DNA from: Albirhodobacter sp048262715
GTDB lineage: Bacteria; Pseudomonadota; Alphaproteobacteria; Rhodobacterales; Rhodobacteraceae
Reading direction: 5' to 3'
Length of the DNA stretch: 64,000 bases
Assembly: GCA_048262715.1 (NCBI GenBank)
Contig: JBLXEV010000002.1
Coordinates: 62,001 to 126,000 of the forward strand
The position numbers and the translations under genes are program-made. Under the pieces are notes generated by a model. The model was not told where the DNA came from. It did not search any database and saw only the letters and a program-made list of their open reading frames with translations. Below are positions 44,214 through 53,330 of the stretch, piece by piece. Numbering within the stretch: position 1 is the stretch's first letter; each line of letters begins with the position of its first letter.

Positions 44214-44819
44214 ATGACCGACACCCCACCCCCCCAAACCCAGCCCGCCCGCGCCCCGCAAAGCCGCACGCTGAAAACGCACGCGCGGCTGATCGAGGCC
44301 GCGCAGGATATCGTTGCGCGCGGCGGGTTTGAGGCGCTGCGAATCGAAGAGGTCGTGCAGCAGGCGGGGGTGGCGAAGGGCACGTTCTTTGCGCATTTCA
44401 AAGATAAGGATGCGCTGATGGATTTGCTCATCGGGGAGAAGATCGACCGCTCGCTAGACCCGTTAGAGAGTTTGGCGCGGGCCGATGATCTCGCGGATCT
44501 GGTAGAACGGATGATGCCGACCATCGAGGTGATCGCCAGCGAGCGCTATGTGTTCGATGTGGTCGTGCGGCTCTCGGGGTCACTGGCCAAGGAGGATATC
44601 GGCGCAATCTCCCATGCGCTCTATCGGCAGACGACCCTTCTCACGGCGGTGATTGGCAATAGCCCGTTTCGGCGCGATGCCGCACCGGATCTCCTGGCCG
44701 AGGGGGTGCAGGCGCTGATCACCAATGCGATCGCGCTGCGGTTTTGCGCCATGCATAACACATTGGGCCTTCGCGAACGCCTCACGGCCTATCTGGAAAC
44801 ATGGCTATGCCCGAGGTAA
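44214..44819 (+). CDS. TetR-family transcriptional repressor
   Basis: 201 residues. A Pro/Thr/Arg-rich leader precedes the N-terminal helix-turn-helix (ALRIEEVVQQAGVAKGTFFAHFKDKDALM, residues about 42-70). The rest is an all-helical ligand domain of no recognised subgroup. It probably binds the twin palindromes directly upstream, so it represses itself and the divergent oxidoreductase. Confidence 0.9.
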   Translation: MTDTPPPQTQPARAPQSRTLKTHARLIEAAQDIVARGGFEALRIEEVVQQAGVAKGTFFAHFKDKDALMDLLIGEKIDRSLDPLESLARADDLADLVERMMPTIEVIASERYVFDVVVRLSGSLAKEDIGAISHALYRQTTLLTAVIGNSPFRRDAAPDLLAEGVQALITNAIALRFCAMHNTLGLRERLTAYLETWLCPR

Positions 44820-45105
44820 GGCGCGGGCGCGCGTTGCGGGGCGGACGCCCTTGCGATGTTGCCTTGCACCAGCAATCACGGCAATTAACCGCCACATCTC
44901 GCCGTTTTCGCGCATTTTTCGCAGTTTCCCCTTGCCAGCCTGCGCGCCACATGGTTATTCGAACTTGTGAAGGGCGAAGAATATTCCCCTCACGTCTCAG
45001 CCATCAGGACAGGTCCGCTTTCGGGTAACGCCGATGTCGCGCAGGCCGAGTATCCGGCAAGGGCCGTTATGGTCCACTTGATCAACACCTCAGAAGACGA
45101 GTCTC

Positions 45106-46101
45106 ATGAGATCTTCCAAATCCCGTTCGCGTTCCAAATCGAACCGCCAACGCTCGATCGGCAATATCATCAACCGCGTCTTCGATAGTTCGGGGCCGGA
45201 AGGGAAAGTGCGCGGCACGCCGCAGCAGATTATTGATAAATATCTGCAACTTGCCCGCGATGCTCAACTGTCCAACGATCGCGTTGCGGAGCAGAATTTC
45301 CTGCAGCACGCAGAGCATTACACGCGCTTGCTTGGCGAGGCGAATAAGGAAATGGCGCGCGAGCAAGAGCAGCGTCAGCAGAATAACGGCAACCAGAATG
45401 GGGGCCAGAACGGCAACGCCTACGGGTCGCAAGATCAGCGCGATGATGGCTCGAACGAGCAGCCGCGCTCGGATCATGGTCGCAATGACCAAGGCCGCAA
45501 CGATCATGGCCGGAATGACAACAATCGGTCTGATAATGGGCGCAACGAGAATGGTCGTAACAATGACCATGCGCGCAACGATCAGCCGCGTCATGAGCAA
45601 CAGCGCAACGAGCAGCCCCGCAGCGAGCAGGGCCGTGACGACGCAGAAAATGCCCCGCGTGAGGGCAATTCCCGCCGCGAGAATTCCCGCCGTGAGAATG
45701 GGAATCGTGAAGGCGGCAACCGCCGCAACACACGCCGTGAGACCTTCAATTCCGAGCGCGCGCAAGAGGCAGAGGCACAGCCCGCCGTGAAAGAGGCGGG
45801 CGTGAAAGAGGCCGTTGTGAAGGAGGCTGCCGCGAAAGAGGCCGCGCCCGTTGCACCTGCCGTGCAGGACGAACTGCCCGCTTTCATCAGCCAGCCGATC
45901 CGCGCGCCCAAGGAAGAGATCCCAGCCGCAGCGGTTGACTCCGCTGAGTCCGATCTGGTGAGCACCCCAGAGGCCAGCGCCCCTGCCGCCGAAGCCGCCC
46001 CGCGCAAGCCCCGTGCCCCGCGCAAACCGCGCGCGCCGAAAGCCAAGCCGGAGGCCTCCGTGGCCCCTGCGGAGACCAAAACCCCGAGCGAGACCGAGTA
46101 A
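45106..46101 (+). CDS. DUF4167 domain protein with RND/GRN repeats
   Basis: 331 residues. The N-terminal 75 residues or so are the DUF4167 domain (NIINRVFDSSGPEGKVRGTP, then QQIIDKYLQLARDAQLSNDRV), very basic at the extreme end (RSSKSRSRSKSNRQR). The middle is a low-complexity run of GRND/GRNE-type units (45460-45720). The C-terminus is Ala/Lys/Pro-rich (KPRAPRKPRAPKAK). It is likely an RNA- or DNA-associated, largely disordered protein; function is not established. In relatives it usually follows prmC closely; here three genes intervene. Confidence 0.85.
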   Translation: MRSSKSRSRSKSNRQRSIGNIINRVFDSSGPEGKVRGTPQQIIDKYLQLARDAQLSNDRVAEQNFLQHAEHYTRLLGEANKEMAREQEQRQQNNGNQNGGQNGNAYGSQDQRDDGSNEQPRSDHGRNDQGRNDHGRNDNNRSDNGRNENGRNNDHARNDQPRHEQQRNEQPRSEQGRDDAENAPREGNSRRENSRRENGNREGGNRRNTRRETFNSERAQEAEAQPAVKEAGVKEAVVKEAAAKEAAPVAPAVQDELPAFISQPIRAPKEEIPAAAVDSAESDLVSTPEASAPAAEAAPRKPRAPRKPRAPKAKPEASVAPAETKTPSETE

Positions 46102-46126
46102 ACTCCCTCGCGATGGTATAAAATGC

Positions 46127-46158
46127 AAAAGGCCGCACCCGCTAGGTGCGGCCTTTTT
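46127..46158. terminator. Bidirectional intrinsic terminator between the DUF4167 gene and rsmA
   Basis: GGCCGCACC (46131-46139) pairs perfectly with GGTGCGGCC (46145-46153); AAAA precedes and TTTTT follows. Confidence 0.9.
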
Positions 46159-46177
46159 ACATGCTGATTATAGCGTC

Positions 46178-47038
46178 TTAGCCGCGGCCTGCGGCGCGTT
46201 CGCGCTCCACGATCCGCGCCAGCGCGCAGAATTGCTCCAGCGTGACTTGCTCTGCGCGCTCAGTCGGCCGAATCCCCGCCTCCTCGATCAGCGCCTCCAT
46301 ATTCGGCGCGAGGGATTTCAGCGAGGCCCGCAGCATCTTGCGGCGCTGGTTGAACCCTGCCGCCACCACCTGATTGAGCGTCTTGGCATCCGCCTCAAAC
46401 CGCGGCGCGGGCAGGGCGGTCAGATGCACCACCGCCGAATGCACCTTCGGCGCGGGGGTAAACGCCTCGGGCGGCAGGCTCATCACGATCTTCGCATCAC
46501 AGCGCCATTGCGCCAAAAGGGCGAGGCGGCCGTAGTGATTATCGCCGACCTTGGCCACGATCCGCTCCGCCACTTCGCGCTGGAACATCAGCGTGAGGGA
46601 GGACCAGACCGGCGGCCAAACCGCCGGCGTGAGCCAGCGCACCAGCAGCTCCGTGCCGACATTATAGGGCAGGTTGGCGGCAATCTTGATCGGCGGCGTC
46701 AGGTGATCCAGCGCGTTGATCTCCATCGCATCGCCGTTGATGACTTCAAGCCGATCCGGATAATGCGCTGAAATCTCTGCCAAAGCGGGCAGGCAGCGGG
46801 GATCTTTCTCCACCGCCAGCACGCGGCGCGCGCCCTCCGCCAGAAGCCCGCGCGTCAACCCGCCGGGGCCGGGGCCGACCTCCAGCACATCAAAGCCTTT
46901 CAGATCGCCCGCCGCGCGCGCGATCTTCGAGGTGAGGTTGAGATCAAGCAGGAAGTTCTGGCCCAATTGCTTTTTCGCCACCAGATCATGCGCGCGGATC
47001 ACCTCGCGCAATGGCGGAAGCCCGTCTATGGCACTCAT
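46178..47038 (-). CDS. rsmA: 16S rRNA (adenine1518/1519-N6)-dimethyltransferase
   Basis: 286 residues from the ATG at 47038, with GAGGG upstream. It dimethylates two adjacent adenines in helix 45 of 16S rRNA. SAM motif: KKQLGQNFLLDLNL and DVLEVGPGPGGLTRGLL; catalytic motif NLPYNVGT (residues about 122-129). It is the last gene of the lptF-lptG-lptD-surA-pdxA-rsmA unit, as in many Proteobacteria, though a 204-bp repeat-containing gap separates it from pdxA. Confidence 0.97.
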   Translation of the reverse strand: MSAIDGLPPLREVIRAHDLVAKKQLGQNFLLDLNLTSKIARAAGDLKGFDVLEVGPGPGGLTRGLLAEGARRVLAVEKDPRCLPALAEISAHYPDRLEVINGDAMEINALDHLTPPIKIAANLPYNVGTELLVRWLTPAVWPPVWSSLTLMFQREVAERIVAKVGDNHYGRLALLAQWRCDAKIVMSLPPEAFTPAPKVHSAVVHLTALPAPRFEADAKTLNQVVAAGFNQRRKMLRASLKSLAPNMEALIEEAGIRPTERAEQVTLEQFCALARIVERERAAGRG

Positions 47039-47089
47039 GTCAGGTTCCCTCGTTGGGTCGCATGCATCTCGGGGCCTCTTTCCATTCCA

Positions 47090-47226
47090 CAGAGCCAAAA
47101 TATCCCCGCCGGAGGCCGACCTTTCAAGTGGTGGGTCCGGCAGGAAGGGGGCGCTCCCGCCCCCCTCGCGGCTTTGCAGGCAAAGCCGCTCACCCCCAAG
47201 GGGATATTTGAGCTCTCTGGAAGGCG
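47090..47226. repeat. Copy E: inverted pair of the GGATATTT repeat inside the pdxA-rsmA gap
   Basis: The left arm reads AAATATCCCCGCCGGAGGCC (47098-47117), the reverse complement of copies B and D. The right arm GGGGCGCTCCCGCCCCC (about 47148-47164) leads to hairpin GCGGCTTTG/CAAAGCCGC (47168-47176, 47181-47189) and ends in GGGGATATTT (47200-47209). The right half has the same order of parts as copy C. Confidence 0.85.
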
Positions 47227-47242
47227 CAAGCCGTCAGGCGGT

Positions 47243-48232
47243 TCAGCCGCGGTTACGGCCCATTTCGGCGGCCATTTTCAGGGCTGCGATCAGGCTTTGC
47301 GGGGTGGCGATGCCCTTGCCTGCGATATCGTATCCGGTGCCATGATCGGGCGAGGTGCGGATGAAGGGCAGACCGAGGGTGACATTCACCCCGCCATCGA
47401 AATCCAGCGTCTTGATCGGGATCAGCGCTTGATCGTGATAGGCGCAGATCGCCACATCATAGGCCTCGCGGGCGCGGGCGTGGAACATGGTATCGGCGGG
47501 CAGCGGGCCGGAGATCGCATAGCCTTCCGCGCGCAAGCTCTTGATTTCCTGCGCGATCCAATCGAGTTCTTCACGCCCCATTGCGCCGCCTTCGCCCGCA
47601 TGCGGGTTCAGCCCTGCCACGGCGATACGTGGGCTGTGATAGCCGAAATCGCGCTGCATCCCTTCAAAGGTGATCCGCACCGCCTCGCGCAGCACCTCGC
47701 GGGTGAAGGCTTTGGGCACTTCCGAGAGCGCAATATGGATGGTGGCTGGCACGACTTTGAGCAGTGGCGAGGCGAGCATCATCACCACCGAGGCCCCGCC
47801 CGCGAGATGGGCGAGATATTCGGTATGGCCGGGGAAGGCGAAATTCGCCCCGTCTTTGAGCGCTTTCTTATTGATCGGCGCGGTGCAGAGCGCGGAGCCC
47901 TCGCCCCGCATCACAAGATCAACGCCGCGCGCGATCACATCAATCACGGCCCGCGCATTGGCGGGATCGGGTACGCCAGGGGTGGCGGCGGCGGGGAAGT
48001 CATGGCGCAGCACGGGCAGTGCGGTGCCCGAGACCGACATCGCATCCGACACCCGCTCGACCTCATGGATCTTCGTGCCTTTGGGCAGATGCGCGGGATC
48101 GCCGATCCAGCAAAACGGCAGGCTTGCGCGGAGCTGTTCTGCGGCTTTCGCGGCCAGTTCGGGGCCGATACCCGAGGGATCGCCGCAGCTCAAGATCACG
48201 GGGCGCATCTGCGCGGAGGGGGCTGTGCTCAC
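47243..48232 (-). CDS. pdxA: 4-hydroxythreonine-4-phosphate dehydrogenase
   Basis: 329 residues from the GTG at 48232, which overlaps the surA stop (GTGA); an internal ATG at 48208 is the alternative start. It oxidises 4-phosphohydroxythreonine in vitamin B6 synthesis. Signatures: LSCGDPSGIGPELAAKA, the ALCTAPINKKAL loop, FPGHTEYLAHLAG, GLNPHAGEGGAMGREE (metal site) and AYHDQALIPIKTLDF. The surA-pdxA-rsmA order matches E. coli. Confidence 0.96.
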   Translation of the reverse strand: MSTAPSAQMRPVILSCGDPSGIGPELAAKAAEQLRASLPFCWIGDPAHLPKGTKIHEVERVSDAMSVSGTALPVLRHDFPAAATPGVPDPANARAVIDVIARGVDLVMRGEGSALCTAPINKKALKDGANFAFPGHTEYLAHLAGGASVVMMLASPLLKVVPATIHIALSEVPKAFTREVLREAVRITFEGMQRDFGYHSPRIAVAGLNPHAGEGGAMGREELDWIAQEIKSLRAEGYAISGPLPADTMFHARAREAYDVAICAYHDQALIPIKTLDFDGGVNVTLGLPFIRTSPDHGTGYDIAGKGIATPQSLIAALKMAAEMGRNRG

Positions 48233-49464
48233 CGCTGGATCACCGCGTTCGCCCGCAGCTCGGCCAGATCGCCATCGGCGAATTGCCCCACGCGGGTGTT
48301 GGCGATGCGGTCGCGCAACTGATTGGTGTCCGGGGTCTCGTTGGTCTCGGGGCGGGTGCGGCTGCATAGCATCAGCACGACCGTATTGCCGCCGCGCCGG
48401 ATCGCGGTGGAGATCTCGTTCGCGTCCATCTGCGCCAGTTGCAGCGCAACATCGCTCGGGATTTCCGGCAGGCTGCGGGTTTCGCGGGTCAGCAGGGCCG
48501 GATCTTGGCCCTTGTTGAACCCGTAGAGATCATTGCAGGTTTGCGCATCGGCCTGCACCTTCGCCAGTGCCGATTGGCCTGCCTCGGTTTCCAAGCCAGG
48601 GATCAGATATTCCGCGTAATCAAGAACTTGCTCGCCGTTTTCCTTGGCGCCTTCCTCATCGATCGCGCGCAGGCGGAACACTGCAATCGCATTCGGGATC
48701 GGGATCGGCGCGGAATTGGTGCCCGGCTCCAGCCCCAGCATGATGGGCCGCAGGGTCGGCGGGACTTTCGCGAGATCGGTCCAGGGCAGACGCCCGCCCG
48801 CCCCGCGCGACGAGGTGGCGGAGTATTCCCGCGCCAGCGCGCCGAAGCTCGCCTCGGAACTCGCTTCGCTCACGCGTTTTGCGATGGCGGCGGCTTCCGC
48901 TTCACGGCCCGGTGGGGTGGGGATGATGAATTCCTGCATCAACAGCCGCGTGCCCTTGCCGCGTTCGGCTTCGGGGGCGGTGACGAAGGCCACATCGGCA
49001 TCAGAGATATTCACCTTGCCAGCGTATTTGGCCTTCACGACCTCGCGCCAAGCGATGCCCGCCTCGACGAAATCGCGGAAGGTTTGCGGCTCGACCCCTT
49101 CGGAGGCAATCGCCGCGAGGAATTGATCTGCGGACATATTCGCGCGGGAGGCGAATTCTTCCATGCCCTGTTTGACCGCTTCGCGGCTGACGACGATGCC
49201 AGCGCGTTTTGCAGCGCTCATCTGCAGGCGGTCGTTGATCAGATCGTCCTCGGCCTGTTTGCGCGGATCGGCGGAGGCCCCCAGCAACGAGATCATCGTC
49301 GCGCGCTGCTCAATCTCGAAGCTGGTAATCCCGAGCCCGTTGACGGTGATCACGGGGGCGAAGGGGTTGGCCTGCGCGGTTGCGGTGCTGACCGAGAACG
49401 GGATCATCCCCGTCGCCAGTGTTGTCGCGGTGATCATGCCAAGGATGAAAAGCGGTGCACGCAT
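48229..49464 (-). CDS. surA: SurA-like periplasmic chaperone/peptidyl-prolyl isomerase
   Basis: 411 residues with a Sec signal peptide (cleavage near STATA-QAN). The SurA N-terminal helical domain (VITVNGLGITSFEIEQRATM, then DDLINDRLQMSAAKRAG) is followed by one parvulin domain (LLMQEFIIPTPPGREAEA, and GAGGRLPWTDLAKVPPTLRPIMLGLEPG). E. coli SurA has two parvulin domains; one is usual in this order. It escorts outer-membrane proteins, including LptD encoded just upstream in the same unit. Confidence 0.92.
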   Translation of the reverse strand: MRAPLFILGMITATTLATGMIPFSVSTATAQANPFAPVITVNGLGITSFEIEQRATMISLLGASADPRKQAEDDLINDRLQMSAAKRAGIVVSREAVKQGMEEFASRANMSADQFLAAIASEGVEPQTFRDFVEAGIAWREVVKAKYAGKVNISDADVAFVTAPEAERGKGTRLLMQEFIIPTPPGREAEAAAIAKRVSEASSEASFGALAREYSATSSRGAGGRLPWTDLAKVPPTLRPIMLGLEPGTNSAPIPIPNAIAVFRLRAIDEEGAKENGEQVLDYAEYLIPGLETEAGQSALAKVQADAQTCNDLYGFNKGQDPALLTRETRSLPEIPSDVALQLAQMDANEISTAIRRGGNTVVLMLCSRTRPETNETPDTNQLRDRIANTRVGQFADGDLAELRANAVIQR

Positions 49465-49571
49465 CTCTCAACTGCTCCCGGCCCTCGGGCCTTAACTTCT
49501 GGCGTGGCCCGATCGGGCTTTGCCGTTTTCGCGGCGGGGCCGCGCTCTGGGCCGTTTGTGGCCTGTTTCGC

Positions 49572-49595
49572 GCGCTGTTTCCAGCGCTGTTTCCA
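49572..49595. repeat. Perfect 12-bp tandem duplication between lptD and surA
   Basis: GCGCTGTTTCCA occurs twice in direct succession (49572-49583 and 49584-49595) in the 175-bp gap. Confidence 0.7.
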
Positions 49596-49639
49596 ACACA
49601 ATTGCTTGCATTGGGTTTATCGCCCGGCGGAGGCCACGT

Positions 49640-51883
49640 CTAGCGGGTGCAGGTCGCGCTTTGGCCTTTTGCCCCTGCACCGAATCCTGCCAATTCAACC
49701 GAGACCCCAAAGCGGGTTTCGGGTGCCACGCTGGTGGAGGAGGTGAAGCGCCGCGAGAGCGCCAGATCGACAGAGATACATTCATTCACATATTGCAGCC
49801 CCAGCGCGGCCTTTGCGGCACGATTGGCGGTCAGATCGTAGCGGGTATCGACGCTGCCATTCCAGTTGCCCGAGAGCGGGAAGGCGGTGTCCAGCAGCAG
49901 TTCGGAGACCGGTTCAAAGCGCATCTCAACTGGATCTTCCTGCATCCACAGATACCCCATGGACAGCGAGGTGCGCTCCGCGAGATAGGACACGCGCAGC
50001 TCGTCGCGCGAGAGTGTGAAATCATCGTCAATCAACGCGCGGTTCGACAAGATCAGCCCGTTGTTCATTGTCAAATGTGAGGCGATCAGCCAGTCCGAGC
50101 TGCTGCCCGTCAAACCGGTAGAGCCGCCGAATTGCCCCAGATCATTGGCTTTGAACACCCGTCCCGCGGTGAGGCCGAGCGACCAGCCCGCGGCATCTTG
50201 CCGTGTCCAGCTCAACCCGAGATTGGCCCGCAGCCCGCGTTCGCGCGCGTCTTCGCCCGGATAGCGCGAGAGCGAGAACAGATTGCCCTCGTCGAATTCC
50301 ACCAAGCGGCTGTCCTCATTGGGCACCTCCGGCAGATCGCGGCGTGACCAGACGATTTGGGCGACGGGCTCAAGAACTTCCGCCGCCGAGCCCGTCTGCC
50401 GCACGAAAGGCCAGCGCAGGGTGAGGGCGGCAGAGGGCGCAATGCGCCCTATGTTATTGCTGTAGCGGCTGTCCGAGTTGATCCGGTAGATATCGGCATT
50501 CACCAGCCCTGTCGCGTTGATCAACATCCCGTTGGATAGGAGCCAATTGCGCGAGAACCCGGCCTCAATCCCGCCGCGCGCCAGATCGCGGCCCAGATCG
50601 CCATCCAGCGTCGAGGCGCGGCGATGGGCGTGCAGATCCCAATCGAGATGCGCGATTCCGCCGCCCAAGAGATAGGTGCGGCTCAACTGCACATCCGCCG
50701 CCAGTGCGGGCTGGGTGCCGTTATCCTCGCCCTCGCGGATCGAATCCGTATTGCCAAACCGCGCCCAAACCAGACGATCCGCGCGCACCCGCTCCAGCGT
50801 CAGGCCGGTCCACAGGCGTTCTTCGTCGGTGATATCGTAATCCACCAGATAGGCATCATCGGTGACCGCGCGCAGTTGCACGCCCAACCGATAGCCGCGC
50901 GGCAGATCGAAGCTGCCATCAGCAAAGAGATAGCCGCGGTCCTCATCGCGCAGAACCTTATCGCGGGTGATCGCGCCTTCCCAATCCAAGCGGCCATTGC
51001 GATAGGCCTCGCGGTAGCGCAGGGCGAGGGTGTAGCTGTCTTGTGAGGTGATCGCGGGGGTAACGGTAAGGTCGCGGCTTTCGCCCAAGGTGATGAAATA
51101 GGGCACGCTGACGCCAACGCCCAACAGGCTTGAGGTGGTGAGGGTCGGCGCGAGGACGCCTGTCATCCGCTCCACCGTCGGATCGGGGACCCGCAAGGCG
51201 GGCAACCATGCCAATGGCACGCCCATCGCGCGGAACTGCGCATGTTCGAAATAGAGTTGGCGCGTCAGGGAATCATGCGTCACGCGGCGGGCGCGGATTT
51301 CCCAAAGCGGGGTCGGGTTGGTGGCGCAGATCTGGCAGGACGAGGCCACAACGCGGTCCAGCACCGTATAACGCCCTTCTTGCCGCGCGATCCGGTTTGC
51401 GGCGAGTTGCAACTCGCGCGCCAGCACCAACCGCGCGCCGTTCAGAATCCCGTTGCGCAGATCGCGGTCAAGCGCGGCGCTATCTGCGAGGATCACCGTA
51501 TTGCCGCTGGCATCGACCATGCGGATCGGGCCGGTGATCGTCATATCCTGCGCGGCATCATCATAGCGGATGCGGGTCGCGTTGAGGCGAGTGCCTTGAT
51601 AATAAACCTCGACATTGCCCTCCGCGATCAGGCTCTGGCCTCCTGATAGCGTCACGCGGTCCGCGACCAGTGTTGCCGCCTGTTCTGCGGCAGGTTGGCC
51701 AACGACGGGCGGGGTCGATTGTGGAGAAGCGTTTGAGGCGGCCGGATCCAGCGCCGATTGCGCCAGAGCGTTCTGCGGCAGCAGCCCACAAGCCACCCCC
51801 AGTGCGAGCGCAGAGAGGGTGCTGCATAGGCCAAGCCGGGCACCATATCGGAGTCCGGTTCGGGCGCCAGTTTGGGCGATCAT
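49640..51883 (-). CDS. lptD: LPS-assembly outer-membrane protein LptD
   Basis: 747 residues from the ATG at 51883, which gives a normal signal peptide ending LPQNALA-QSA; the frame extends to 51982 inside lptG but only through TTG/GTG starts. The N-terminal OstA/LptA-like jellyroll (VADRVTLSGGQSLIAEGNVEVYY, then RIRYDDAAQDMTITGPIRM) begins near residue 72. The LptD beta-barrel follows, rich in Tyr/Trp/Arg alternation. Paired cysteines SSCQIC and the C-terminal CTR tail may form disulphides. It inserts lipopolysaccharide into the outer leaflet. The start choice is the uncertain part. Confidence 0.92.
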   Translation of the reverse strand: MIAQTGARTGLRYGARLGLCSTLSALALGVACGLLPQNALAQSALDPAASNASPQSTPPVVGQPAAEQAATLVADRVTLSGGQSLIAEGNVEVYYQGTRLNATRIRYDDAAQDMTITGPIRMVDASGNTVILADSAALDRDLRNGILNGARLVLARELQLAANRIARQEGRYTVLDRVVASSCQICATNPTPLWEIRARRVTHDSLTRQLYFEHAQFRAMGVPLAWLPALRVPDPTVERMTGVLAPTLTTSSLLGVGVSVPYFITLGESRDLTVTPAITSQDSYTLALRYREAYRNGRLDWEGAITRDKVLRDEDRGYLFADGSFDLPRGYRLGVQLRAVTDDAYLVDYDITDEERLWTGLTLERVRADRLVWARFGNTDSIREGEDNGTQPALAADVQLSRTYLLGGGIAHLDWDLHAHRRASTLDGDLGRDLARGGIEAGFSRNWLLSNGMLINATGLVNADIYRINSDSRYSNNIGRIAPSAALTLRWPFVRQTGSAAEVLEPVAQIVWSRRDLPEVPNEDSRLVEFDEGNLFSLSRYPGEDARERGLRANLGLSWTRQDAAGWSLGLTAGRVFKANDLGQFGGSTGLTGSSSDWLIASHLTMNNGLILSNRALIDDDFTLSRDELRVSYLAERTSLSMGYLWMQEDPVEMRFEPVSELLLDTAFPLSGNWNGSVDTRYDLTANRAAKAALGLQYVNECISVDLALSRRFTSSTSVAPETRFGVSVELAGFGAGAKGQSATCTR

Positions 51884-51968
51884 AAGGGCTTCTGAAGAGG
51901 CCGAAGTCGCTTGGTGTTTCGTCACGCCAGAAGTCCTATCCGTCACATCGTTGAGTGTGTTCACCAGT

Positions 51969-53330
51969 CTACCCGTCTTCAAGATGCAACAAAAGCGCGA
52001 CTGCGAGGAGCCCTGCGATCATTGGCGGGGCCCAAGCGGCAAGGGAGACGGGGATCTGCCCGTTCTCGCCCAAAACCTGCGCCACATTGCGCAAGAAAAA
52101 CACGCCAAGGCCCGAAAATAGGGCCAGCATCACCATCCGGCCCGTGCCGCCAAACCGCACATGGCGCATCGTGAACCCTGCCGCGATCAACACCATCGCG
52201 GCGAGCACGAAGGGCATTGCCAGTTCCATCTGGAACCAGACCGCATGGCGCCGCGCCGAGAAGCCTGCGCGTTTCAATTCAGCGATATAGTTTGGCAAGT
52301 TCCAGATCGAAATCGCCTGCGGCGTTCCGAACCCATCACGAATCCGCTCTGGGGTGAGATCTGAGGGCAGGCGCATCCGGTCACGGGTGATGGCATCGCG
52401 CTCCGGGTTGGAGGACTCCGCCAGCGGCCAATCCTTTACCTCTTTGAGGGTCCAAGCCCCATCGCCCAGCGTCGCCTCTGCGGCTTCGATCCGGCGCACG
52501 GGGCCAGCATCGGCCGAAAACACGAGGAAGGTGGTTTTATACAGCGTTGTCGCATCGAGATTGGCGCGCTCGGCATGGATCACCACTTGCGAGGTGGCGA
52601 AGGTGGCCGCGCGCGCAGCGGCGGAAGAGGTGCCCGTGGCAGGCGATTTTGGCGCGGGGACGAAGAGGGTCGAGCCCGCCCCCAGTGCGGCGCCGGTATC
52701 TGCCAGCGCCTCGGAGAGCGCGCCCAGAACCGTGCTCACGCCTGCGGTCGGGGCGGTATTCGTCGCCGCGTCGGGTGTTTGCGATCCCGTCGTGTCGTGG
52801 GTTTCGACATCCGCCGCCGCGTTGAATTCAGCCCCCGTTGCGGTTGCCCCTTGGCGCAGCCAGAGCCCTTCGGAACCGACCGAAATCCGTGCCTCACCGC
52901 CGCCCGCAACGCCGCCGCCGCTGCGATAGCGCGCGCTGACCTCTTCATACCGTTGGGTGGAGCCTGCGATGATCGGATTGCCCACGCCCACGGCAAGTAC
53001 CCCAAGGATCAATGTCACCAAGACCGGCGCGATCAGCATGGTCAGCGCAGATCGCCCCGCAGCGCGGATCACCACCAGTTCCGAGCTGCGCGCCAATCCG
53101 AGGAACAGCACCACCCCGGAGAGCACCATCAGGATCGGCAGCACCGTATAAAGGCGCTCGGGCACCACCAGCGCGGCGAGAAAGGCCGCATCCGTCAGCG
53201 TCGCGCCGACAGAGGAGAACCGGCGCAGTTGCTCCAGCATTTCGATGATAAACAGGATCGTGAAAAACGCCCCCACGACCATCATAATGGCGCGCAGGAA
53301 CCGGCGCGCGATATAGAGCGAGAGCGTCAT
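51969..53330 (-). CDS. lptG: LPS export permease LptG, with enlarged periplasmic domain
   Basis: 453 residues, some 90 more than typical LptG. Six membrane segments flank a periplasmic jellyroll. The excess is a low-complexity Ala/Thr/Gly/Ser insert at residues about 168-247 (TGSQTPDAATNTAPTAG and similar), placed within the periplasmic domain between GSEGLWLRQGA and SQVVIHAERAN, which are otherwise continuous in homologues. The ATG overlaps the lptF stop by 4 bp. With LptF and LptB it extracts lipopolysaccharide from the inner membrane. Confidence 0.92.
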   Translation of the reverse strand: MTLSLYIARRFLRAIMMVVGAFFTILFIIEMLEQLRRFSSVGATLTDAAFLAALVVPERLYTVLPILMVLSGVVLFLGLARSSELVVIRAAGRSALTMLIAPVLVTLILGVLAVGVGNPIIAGSTQRYEEVSARYRSGGGVAGGGEARISVGSEGLWLRQGATATGAEFNAAADVETHDTTGSQTPDAATNTAPTAGVSTVLGALSEALADTGAALGAGSTLFVPAPKSPATGTSSAAARAATFATSQVVIHAERANLDATTLYKTTFLVFSADAGPVRRIEAAEATLGDGAWTLKEVKDWPLAESSNPERDAITRDRMRLPSDLTPERIRDGFGTPQAISIWNLPNYIAELKRAGFSARRHAVWFQMELAMPFVLAAMVLIAAGFTMRHVRFGGTGRMVMLALFSGLGVFFLRNVAQVLGENGQIPVSLAAWAPPMIAGLLAVALLLHLEDG

